DNA from: Acidobacteriota bacterium
GTDB taxonomy: Bacteria > Acidobacteriota > Vicinamibacteria > Vicinamibacterales > Vicinamibacteraceae
Direction: 5' to 3'
DNA: 10,030 bases
Assembly: GCA_023418055.1 (NCBI GenBank)
Contig: JAEZDP010000220.1
Location: 1 to 10,030 of the forward strand
Below, piece after piece: positions 5,402 to 10,030 of the stretch (position 1 is the first letter of the stretch; each line of letters starts with the position of its first letter). Both the position numbers and the translations under genes were made by a program. Under the pieces are notes generated by a model. That model was not told the DNA's origin and made no database searches. It saw nothing but the letters and a program-made list of their open reading frames with translations.

Positions 5402-7540
5402 ATGCGCCGTCTTCTGTCGTTGTCGTCGTGGTTGGCCCTGTGTGCCGCGTGCGCTTCCGTCCCTCCGCCCGTCCCGCCGGTGGTGGTGCCCTACGAATCG
5501 AAGCTCGCGAGCATCCTGCGCCTCGAAGACCATCGCGTGTTGACCGATGCCAGGGCCGTGCCGCAGGCGCCGCCGCCGGTGGTGGATGCGCGCGGACGGC
5601 CGGTGCCGCAGGCGCCGCCGCCGCCACCCACCGACCTCCTGACGCTGCTCGGCGACGACGAAGCCCGTGTGCGCCGCCGCGCCGCCCTCGCAGTCGGACG
5701 GGTGGGACTGCAGGAGGGCGTGGGGCCACTCACCGGCACGCTGGCCGACTCTGATGCCGAGGTGCGGGCCATGGCCGCCTTCGCCCTCGGTCTCCTTGGT
5801 GGGCCTGCCGTCGTCGAGCCGCTTGGAGCGGCGCTTGCCGACCCGTCGGTGCTGGTGCGCGGGCGCGCGGCGCAGGCCCTTGGGTTGGCGGGGCCCGACG
5901 TGGCCGCAGGCGCGGCGCCGGCCATCGCCACGATGGTGTCGGCGCTCATCGACGGGGGCGCACTCTCCACGCCGCCGGCCGACGACGTGGCGCTGCCGCC
6001 CGAGGCCGATGCCGTGCTCCGCGGCGTGACGGCCCTCACCACCCTGCGCAGCTTCGACGGGTTGGCAACGGCCGTTCTCGATGCCGCGGGGCGTCCGCGG
6101 TCCTCGTGGTGGCCCGTGGCGTTTGCGCTGTCGCGCGTCGGCGACGAGCGCGCCGTGCCTGCGCTCCGCGCGCTGCTGTCGGCCGCTTCGCCGACGACCG
6201 TTGCGTACGCCGTTCGGGGCCTCGGCGAGTACAAGGCGGCCGAGGCACTCGACGAGGTGCTGCCGCTGCTTGGGGCAGGCGCCGGTGTCCATCCGCATGT
6301 ACGCGTGAATGCCGTCCGCGCCGTGGCCCGCATGGGCGACGAGCGAGCGGTCGCTCCGCTCGTGGCGTTGCTCGACAAGGTCGGCGACGACCAGGGGCTG
6401 ACACTCGAAGTGGTGGCGGCCCTCGGGCAACTGGCGCACCGCGACGCGATCGACCCGCTCATCGACCGCCTGACGGCGCGATGGCCCCCCCTGCGTGCGG
6501 CCGTCGTCAAGGCCCTGGCGGCGACCGACCCCCAGGGCTTCATCACGATCCTGTCGGGCCTGGACCCCGACCAGGACTGGCGCGTGCGCGCGGCGTTGGC
6601 CGAGGCCGTCAGCGCCCTGCCCGGTGATGTGGCCCAGCCGACGCTCACGCGGCTGCGTGACGATGCCGACAAGCGGGTGATTCCGTCGGTGCTGCGTGCG
6701 ATGGCCCGCGCGGGCATGGGCGGCCTCGACGAGGAACTCACGCGGCGGCTGGCCTCCGACGACGAGGCGATTCAGGAGACGGCGGCGTCGATCGCGGCCG
6801 AGCGATCACTGGTGTCGGTCCGTCCTGCACTCGTCGAGGCGTTGAACCGACGCGCGAGCGATCGCGCCGGCGGTGGGCTGCGATGGACGTTGCTCGACGC
6901 GATTGCGAAACTCGATGCCGACGCGGCCGTGCCGCTCTTCGAGGCGGCGTTGGCCGACCCCGACTGGTCGGTCCGCCGACGTGCGGCGGCCTGGCTCGAC
7001 GCGCGCAATCCGTCGGCCGGTGCGGCTGCGGCCATACGTCCGGCGCCGACCGGGCGGCGGGTCGACGAGTACGACGCCGAGCGGCTGGTGGCGCCCCGGT
7101 TCTCTCCGCAGGCCTTCATCGACACCCGGCACGGCACGATTGAAGTGGCGCTGCTCGTCCTCGACGCGCCGCTGACCGTCGACAACTTCATCACGCTGGC
7201 CCGCCAGGGGTACTTCAACGGGTTGCAGGTGCACCGGGTGGTGCAGAACTTCGTCGTGCAGGACGGCGATCCTCGTGGCGACGGCACCGGCGGCCCCGGC
7301 TATTCGATTCGCGACGAACTGCACGACCAGACCTACGACCGCGGGACGATGGGCATGGCGCTGGCGGGGCCCGACACCGGCGGCAGCCAGTGGTTCATCA
7401 CGCACTCGCCGCAGCCGCACCTCGATGGGCGCTACACCCTCTTCGGCCGCGTGACGGCGGGGATGGACGTGGTGGACGCGCTGCAGGTGGGCGACACGGT
7501 GACGAGCATCCGTATCTGGGATGGCGTGGAGATGCGTTAG
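5402..7540 (+). CDS. HEAT-repeat protein with C-terminal cyclophilin-type peptidyl-prolyl isomerase domain, predicted lipoprotein
   Basis: The product is 712 aa from ATG 5402; a TTG directly before it (5399) would add one residue. Residues 1-17 look like a lipoprotein signal (hydrophobic run, CAAC with Cys17 as lipidation site; Ala at -1 and -2 fit but Cys at -3 is unusual), so it is probably periplasmic, anchored by lipid. A Pro-rich linker with VPQAPPP twice (53-59, 68-74) follows. From about 78 to 560 come HEAT/PBS-lyase-type repeats, for example around 87-102, 119-133 and 149-164, forming a superhelical protein-binding scaffold. From 572 to the end is a cyclophilin domain with HRVVQNFVVQ (Arg612, Phe617, Gln620, matching CypA Arg55, Phe60, Gln63), SQWFI (662-666) and PHLDGRYTLFG (672-682). 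CypA Trp121 is replaced by His, as in many bacterial cyclophilins. The likely role is extracytoplasmic protein folding or assembly, perhaps of outer-membrane proteins; partners are unknown. Flanking genes are on the other strand. Confidence 0.9.
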   Translation: MRRLLSLSSWLALCAACASVPPPVPPVVVPYESKLASILRLEDHRVLTDARAVPQAPPPVVDARGRPVPQAPPPPPTDLLTLLGDDEARVRRRAALAVGRVGLQEGVGPLTGTLADSDAEVRAMAAFALGLLGGPAVVEPLGAALADPSVLVRGRAAQALGLAGPDVAAGAAPAIATMVSALIDGGALSTPPADDVALPPEADAVLRGVTALTTLRSFDGLATAVLDAAGRPRSSWWPVAFALSRVGDERAVPALRALLSAASPTTVAYAVRGLGEYKAAEALDEVLPLLGAGAGVHPHVRVNAVRAVARMGDERAVAPLVALLDKVGDDQGLTLEVVAALGQLAHRDAIDPLIDRLTARWPPLRAAVVKALAATDPQGFITILSGLDPDQDWRVRAALAEAVSALPGDVAQPTLTRLRDDADKRVIPSVLRAMARAGMGGLDEELTRRLASDDEAIQETAASIAAERSLVSVRPALVEALNRRASDRAGGGLRWTLLDAIAKLDADAAVPLFEAALADPDWSVRRRAAAWLDARNPSAGAAAAIRPAPTGRRVDEYDAERLVAPRFSPQAFIDTRHGTIEVALLVLDAPLTVDNFITLARQGYFNGLQVHRVVQNFVVQDGDPRGDGTGGPGYSIRDELHDQTYDRGTMGMALAGPDTGGSQWFITHSPQPHLDGRYTLFGRVTAGMDVVDALQVGDTVTSIRIWDGVEMR
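5558..5622 (+). repeat. 20-bp direct repeat encoding VPQAPPP
   Basis: GTGCCGCAGGCGCCGCCGCC occurs at 5558-5577 and again, identically, at 5603-5622, 45 bp (15 codons) apart and in the same frame. It lies in the Pro-rich linker between the lipoprotein signal and the HEAT repeats. It looks like a short in-frame duplication that lengthens the tether. Confidence 0.8.
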
Positions 7541-7556
7541 GGGCGTTTGACACAGG

Positions 7557-7586
7557 AAGGGGACCGGGCACGCGCCCGATCCCCTT
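7557..7586. terminator. Strong hairpin after the HEAT-cyclophilin gene, no U-tract
   Basis: Sixteen bases after the TAG at 7538-7540, two 13-base arms (7557-7569 and 7574-7586) enclose the loop ACGC. In plus-strand RNA one A-C mismatch interrupts the stem; in minus-strand RNA the same position is a G-U wobble, so the stem is unbroken. No T-run follows on either strand. It could act as a bidirectional terminator or a 3'-end stabiliser between the convergent genes. Confidence 0.5.
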
Positions 7587-7858
7587 CGATGTGCGGCTCA
7601 GATGGTGCGGGCCGCGGACGTGTCGGAGGCCCAGGTGGCCGCATCCGACGAGGCCGCAGGTTCTGCGGCGATTCTGGCCAATGGCGCATCCCCCTTTCGC
7701 AGGTCGTCTACGAAGCCGGCCGCTCGCGTCTCTCGCGCGCTCGCAACGCCGTCGTCCCGGGTCCCGCCGGGAGTGCCGGGGGGCGACGGCCGTTCGTTGC
7801 GGCCGGGGATGGCCGGCGGCCACCGTGCAGGACGGCAGCCGCGGCGGGTCCAACTGAC
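7587..7858. other. Gene-free stretch between convergent genes
   Basis: G+C-rich sequence between two hairpin regions. Open frames cross it on both strands, but none has a Shine-Dalgarno, a recognisable motif or a family-like composition. I see no RNA gene, repeat array or mobile-element end here. Confidence 0.6.
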
Positions 7859-7903
7859 GAGCGCCGCACCTGCGGCGCTCGTTCGGTGCGGCGGGAACCC
7901 GCC
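7859..7903 (-). terminator. Two hairpins directly after the lysine-rich small gene
   Basis: The stop codon of the small gene (7906-7904) is followed on minus by GGCGGGTTCCCGCC (7903-7890; 6-bp stem). Nine bases later comes a perfect 22-base inverted repeat (7880-7859; arms GAGCGCCGCA and TGCGGCGCTC around GG). No T-run follows. The very stable second stem and its position suggest termination or protection of the short mRNA. Confidence 0.5.
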
Positions 7904-8008
7904 TTACCGCTTCTTCGCGGCCTTCTTCGCCGTGGTCTTCTTGGCGGCCGTCTTCTTCGCTGCTGGAGCCTTCTTCGCTGCGGCCTTCTTGGCTACCTTC
8001 TTCGCCAT
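7904..8008 (-). CDS. Small lysine/alanine-rich histone-H1-like protein (34 aa)
   Basis: ATG 8008 to TAA 7906-7904 encodes 34 residues, starting MAKKVAKKAAAKKAPAAKK and ending KKAAKKR, with 14 Lys, 1 Arg and no acidic residue. Lysines come as seven KK doublets spaced by 2-3 small residues (A, T, P, V). This is the pattern of the C-terminal tails of histone H1-like, HctB and AlgP-type DNA-binding proteins, so non-specific binding to DNA or RNA is likely; there is no globular domain. Support for expression is strong: AAGGAGG (8019-8013) lies 4 bases before the ATG and a near-consensus promoter lies upstream. Two hairpins follow the stop. It is monocistronic, pointing toward the convergent HEAT gene. 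Proteins this small are often missed in annotation. The opposite strand reads as a Phe/Ala-rich frame, which is a shadow. Confidence 0.85.
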   Translation of the reverse strand: MAKKVAKKAAAKKAPAAKKTAAKKTTAKKAAKKR

Positions 8009-8012
8009 TCTT

Positions 8013-8019
8013 CCTCCTT
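8013..8019 (-). promoter_or_regulatory. Consensus Shine-Dalgarno of the lysine-rich small gene
   Basis: AAGGAGG on minus, 4 bases before ATG 8008. It is the best ribosome binding site in the window and is what identifies this short frame as a gene. Confidence 0.85.
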
Positions 8020-8039
8020 GGTGGCGGTACTCAATCTGG

Positions 8040-8057
8040 TGTGTCGTCATTGACACA
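8040..8057 (-). promoter_or_regulatory. Small inverted repeat in the 5' leader of the lysine-rich gene
   Basis: Arms TGTGTC and GACACA enclose a 6-base loop, within the roughly 85-base leader predicted from the promoter at 8102-8129. It could be an mRNA stem or a protein-binding site; nothing decides which. Confidence 0.3.
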
Positions 8058-8101
8058 TCACTACAGGTGGATTGAGCTACATCGCCTCACACAAGATGTA
8101 G

Positions 8102-8129
8102 ATTATGGATGAGAAGAATCGCTTGTCAA
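8102..8129 (-). promoter_or_regulatory. Sigma70-type promoter of the lysine-rich small gene
   Basis: On minus, TTGACA (8129-8124, perfect -35), a 16-base spacer, then CATAAT (8107-8102, 5/6 to the -10). Initiation is expected near 8095, giving a leader of about 85 bases. A+T-rich tracts upstream (8146-8163) could act as a distal UP-like element. This is the best promoter in the window and implies high expression. Confidence 0.75.
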
Positions 8130-8148
8130 GCACAAACCCGCGCCATTT

Positions 8149-8164
8149 GTCAAAAATTTTTGAC
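8149..8164. repeat. Perfect 16-bp palindrome GTCAAAAATTTTTGAC
   Basis: It lies 20 bp upstream of the -35 of the lysine-rich gene promoter. The A5T5 core is the kind of tract known to bend DNA, and the flanks are TTTGTC and GACGA. It shares the TTGTCAAA half-site with the palindrome at 8212-8227; the centres are 63 bp apart. It may be an operator or an A-tract binding site for a nucleoid protein. Confidence 0.6.
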
Positions 8165-8211
8165 GACCCAGAGCAAGCTACGGCACGGCTGGCTAGCGCA
8201 TCCGTTCATAC

Positions 8212-8227
8212 TTGTCAAATTTGACAA
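8212..8227. repeat. Perfect 16-bp palindrome TTGTCAAATTTGACAA
   Basis: The palindrome is followed on plus by A's up to 8232 (seven in a row). Its half-site TTGTCAAA recurs at 8147-8154 and, as TTGTCAA, in the -35 of the small-gene promoter (8123-8129). Candidate operator upstream of that promoter; the cognate regulator is unknown. Confidence 0.6.
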
Positions 8228-8239
8228 AAAAAGACGCCC

Positions 8240-8533
8240 TTACCTGTTCGGCTGGGGCCTGCGATCGGTCTCCGCGCAGCAATTGCACGGCCTCGCACCG
8301 AACCGCGCGCGGCATGGGTAAGTGAAGTCAGACGCGACGAAACCGTTGTCTGTTAGTGATGTCTTACGTGTAAGCAGCGCGCCACTGCGCGCGCAGGAGC
8401 TCGCAGGCCCCAATGCTCCGTCGTCGCCGTCGAAAAAAATTCTGGCGCCGTGGGACGTCAGCGGCAGGCGCGACGCGGCTGGCACCGCGTCGCCGGCAGG
8501 GTGGAAGAACGTCGCGGCGATCGCCGCGCGTCG
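8240..8533. other. Gene-free stretch downstream of ddl
   Basis: Between the A+T-rich promoter island and the ddl stop. Open frames here (for example 8240-8485 minus and 8322-8624 plus) have no Shine-Dalgarno or family-like sequence. The stretch contains the inverted repeat CTTACGTGTAAG near 8363, an A7 tract at 8433-8439 and the ddl-proximal hairpins listed separately. No tRNA or known RNA was recognised. Confidence 0.55.
8470..8528 (-). terminator. Paired hairpins after ddl
   Basis: Five bases after the ddl stop on minus is the 16-bp palindrome CGCGGCGATCGCCGCG (8528-8513). A 9-bp perfect stem with a 6-base loop follows (8493-8470, arms GCGACGCGG and CCGCGTCGC in plus orientation). A T7 run on minus (8439-8433) comes about 30 bases later, too far for a classical intrinsic terminator. 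Likely end of the ddl transcript. Confidence 0.4.
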
Positions 8534-9697
8534 TCAGCCCGGGAAGGCCGACACGCGCAGCGCCTGCTTCTCGGCGTGGCGCTCGAGCGCCAGCGCGACG
8601 AGGCGATCGATGAGCGTGGGATAGTCGACGCCGGTCGCGGCCCAGAGCTTCGCGTACATGCTGATCGAGGTGAAGCCGGGCATCGTGTTGATCTCGTTCA
8701 CCCACACCGCGCCCGTGTCGCCGTCCATCAGGAAGTCCACACGGCTCAGGCCCGCCCCGTCGATCGCGCGAAACGCCTCGATGGCCAGCTGCTGCAGGCG
8801 CGCGGCCGTCACCTCGTCGAGCGGCGCGGGGATGCGCAGCTCGCTGCCCGCGTCGAGGTACTTCGCGTCGTAGTCGTAGAACTCTCGCGACGGCACGATC
8901 TCGCCAGGCACCGAGGCCTGCACCTCGTCGTTGCCGAGCACGGCGACCTCGATCTCCCGCGCGCGAGGCACCGCGGCCTCCACCACCACCTTGCGGTCGT
9001 AGTCGGCCGCCAGGCGCAGTGCCACCTGCAAAGACGGCATGTCGGTGGCCTTCGAGATGCCCACGCTCGACCCGAGGTTGGCGGGTTTGACAAACAGCGG
9101 CCAGCCGAGCGCCTCGCTGACGTCACGCGCCGCGTCCTCGACGTCGGCGACGATGCGCCGCCGCGAGACGAGGCGCCACGGGCACACGGGCAGACCGTGG
9201 GCCACGAAGACGACCTTCATCGCCGCCTTGTCCATGCCGAGCGCCGACGCGAGCACCCCGCACCCGACGTACGGCACGTTGCCCAGCTCCATCAGCCCCT
9301 GTACCGTGCCGTCCTCGCCGTACGGGCCGTGCAGCACCGGGAACAGGACATCGAGGCCGAGGCCGGTGACCGTCGCCCGCGGCTCGTCGCCGTTGCGCGA
9401 GACGCCGCGGTCGATGGTCAGCAGGCTCTCCTCCGAGGGCCGCGCGATGAGGTGCACTTCGCGCCCCGGCCGCAGGGCGGACGCGTCGCGCCTGGTCTGC
9501 TCGATGATCTCAGCGGCCGAGGCCGCGGTCGGCGCCTTGTCGGCCAGCACCCACCGGCCGTCGCGCTCGATGCGAATCGGCACGGGTTCGTAACGGCTCC
9601 GATCGAGATGGGCCATGAGCGCCGCCGCCGAGGCGATCGACACTTCGTGTTCACCCGACCGGCCGCCATAGATGACGCCGACGCGCAGCTTTTTCAC
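8534..9697 (-). CDS. ddl: D-alanine--D-alanine ligase
   Basis: ATP-grasp enzyme that joins two D-alanines for the peptidoglycan pentapeptide, in the cytoplasm. The product is 387 aa from a GTG start at 9697 (MKKLRVGVIYGG); there is no in-frame ATG upstream and only a weak Shine-Dalgarno. Motifs are YGGRSGEHEVS (10-20), HGPYGEDGTVQG (123-134), GMDK (154-157), KPANLGSSVGISK (204-216), EFYDYDAKY (272-280), RVDF (319-322) and NEINTMPGFT (334-343). The EFYDYDAKY loop keeps the Tyr typical of D-Ala-D-Ala ligases, not the His of VanA-type D-Ala-D-Lac ligases, so vancomycin-resistance chemistry is not indicated. The NLGSSVGI and MPGFTSISMYAKLW segments are DdlA-like. It stands outside any division/cell-wall cluster here and is divergent from tgt. 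Confidence 0.96.
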   Translation of the reverse strand: MKKLRVGVIYGGRSGEHEVSIASAAALMAHLDRSRYEPVPIRIERDGRWVLADKAPTAASAAEIIEQTRRDASALRPGREVHLIARPSEESLLTIDRGVSRNGDEPRATVTGLGLDVLFPVLHGPYGEDGTVQGLMELGNVPYVGCGVLASALGMDKAAMKVVFVAHGLPVCPWRLVSRRRIVADVEDAARDVSEALGWPLFVKPANLGSSVGISKATDMPSLQVALRLAADYDRKVVVEAAVPRAREIEVAVLGNDEVQASVPGEIVPSREFYDYDAKYLDAGSELRIPAPLDEVTAARLQQLAIEAFRAIDGAGLSRVDFLMDGDTGAVWVNEINTMPGFTSISMYAKLWAATGVDYPTLIDRLVALALERHAEKQALRVSAFPG

Positions 9698-9744
9698 GAG
9701 AGTAATCCGGGACAGGGAAGAGGCCGAGGTGGCGTGACGTGCCG

Positions 9745-9753
9745 TAGTATAGC
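9745..9753. promoter_or_regulatory. Overlapping divergent -10 elements between ddl and tgt
   Basis: In the 59-bp gap, minus carries TATACT (9751-9746), a 5/6 match to the -10 consensus, about 48 bases before the ddl GTG. On plus TAGTAT (9745-9750, 4/6) ends 6 bases before the tgt ATG. The same 10-mer CGGCTATACT occurs on minus before the deoxynucleoside kinase gene. No clear -35 is seen for either direction, and tgt would be leaderless. Confidence 0.4.
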
Positions 9754-9756
9754 CGA

Positions 9757-10030
9757 ATGCCTTCGCGGCCTTTTGCGTTCGCCGTGACCCACCGCGACGG
9801 CCAGGCCCGGCGCGGGCACCTCGACACGCCGCACGGCCGCGTCGAGACGCCGGCGTTCATGCCCGTCGGCACCCGCGGCGCCGTGCGCGGCGTCACCCAG
9901 CAGGCGCTCGAGGATGCGGGCGCCCAGATCGTCCTCGCCAACACCTATCACCTCTATCTCCGGCCCGGCGACGACCTGATCGCCGAACGGGGCGGGCTGC
10001 ACCGGTTCGTCGGCTGGCCCGGTCCGATGC
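9757..10030 (+). CDS. tgt: Queuine/tRNA-guanine transglycosylase, N-terminal part
   Basis: Tgt exchanges guanine-34 of GUN-anticodon tRNAs for preQ1 in the queuosine pathway. ATG 9757 begins MPSRPFAFAVTHRDGQARRG, matching the family N-terminus. TPAFMPVGT (31-39) and NTYHLYLRPG (62-71) are signature segments, and the frame stays open to the edge after 91 complete codons. The window ends just before the expected TDSGG motif with the catalytic Asp, so activity cannot be judged here. No Shine-Dalgarno precedes the ATG. It is transcribed away from ddl. Confidence 0.95.
   Translation, partial: MPSRPFAFAVTHRDGQARRGHLDTPHGRVETPAFMPVGTRGAVRGVTQQALEDAGAQIVLANTYHLYLRPGDDLIAERGGLHRFVGWPGPM

Noticed and set aside
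5123..6741. Minus-strand frames antisense to the HEAT-cyclophilin gene
   Set aside because: Composition is Arg/Ser/Ala-biased as expected of a shadow; the plus strand encodes clear HEAT and cyclophilin sequence.
7598..7903. The lysine-rich gene's frame stays open for 101 more codons after its TAA, suggesting a readthrough or broken longer gene
   Set aside because: The extension is not Lys-rich, has no early start codon, and begins with two strong hairpins that fit a transcript end. Open frames of this length are common in G+C-rich DNA.
7602..8075. Plus-strand 157-codon frame with a Phe/Ala-rich hydrophobic C-terminal part
   Set aside because: The FF/AA pattern is simply the reverse complement of the KK codons of the small gene, which has a consensus Shine-Dalgarno and promoter; the plus frame has neither.
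8240..8485. Minus-strand 81-codon frame between ddl and the promoter island
   Set aside because: No Shine-Dalgarno, no family motif, and it crosses the hairpin region after ddl.
8322..8624. Plus-strand 100-codon frame overlapping the ddl 3' end
   Set aside because: GTG start without a Shine-Dalgarno, no known motif, and a 91-base overlap antisense to ddl.
8534..9697. Possible VanA-type D-Ala-D-Lac ligase
   Set aside because: The EFYDYDAKY loop carries the Tyr of D-Ala-D-Ala ligases and there are no vanH- or vanX-like neighbours.

Overview
This 10,030-base window is uniformly G+C-rich chromosomal sequence from a Gram-negative (diderm) bacterium: it encodes the LPS-assembly outer-membrane protein LptD, a D-alanine-D-alanine ligase and other housekeeping enzymes. 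The combination of a HEAT-repeat/cyclophilin fusion, a deoxynucleoside kinase of the environmental-bacteria type and a minute lysine-rich protein suggests Acidobacteriota (possibly a Vicinamibacteria-like lineage), but that placement is inference. I see no phage, transposon, CRISPR array, tRNA or rRNA.

Layout. Positions 1-4549 hold a minus-strand run that reads accD -> folC -> lptD -> an SDR-family nucleotide-sugar epimerase/dehydratase cut by the window edge. accD and folC overlap by 4 bases (GTGA), 52 bases separate folC from lptD, and 7 bases separate lptD from the SDR gene, so this looks like one transcription unit for fatty-acid precursor supply, folate polyglutamylation and envelope/LPS biogenesis. 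Just upstream of accD, where a Shine-Dalgarno site should be, lies an array of eight degenerate 8-bp units (4552-4615). Farther upstream and also on minus is a deoxynucleoside kinase gene (4695-5333) whose Walker A motif has Ala where Ser/Thr is expected.

A 68-bp divergent region separates the kinase from a plus-strand gene (5402-7540) for an exported, probably lipid-anchored HEAT-repeat protein with a C-terminal cyclophilin prolyl isomerase domain. It is followed by a 363-bp convergent region with GC hairpins and no gene.

A 34-residue Lys/Ala protein of the histone-H1-like kind (7904-8008, minus) has a perfect Shine-Dalgarno site and a near-consensus sigma70-type promoter. The promoter sits in a roughly 220-bp A+T-rich island that carries two perfect 16-bp palindromes built on TTGTCAAA/TTTGACAA. 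This island, together with the accD leader array, is the least ordinary part of the window. Then come a gene-free stretch (8240-8533), ddl (8534-9697, minus, GTG start) and, divergent from it across 59 bp, the first 91 codons of tgt (tRNA-guanine transglycosylase), which runs off the right edge.

Most of the window is conserved housekeeping. I did not find a clear new multi-gene system. The points worth a second look are regulatory (octamer array, TTGTCAA palindromes, shared CGGCTATACT motif) or concern single proteins (kinase P-loop, reduced LptD cysteine set, HEAT-cyclophilin fusion, tiny basic protein).
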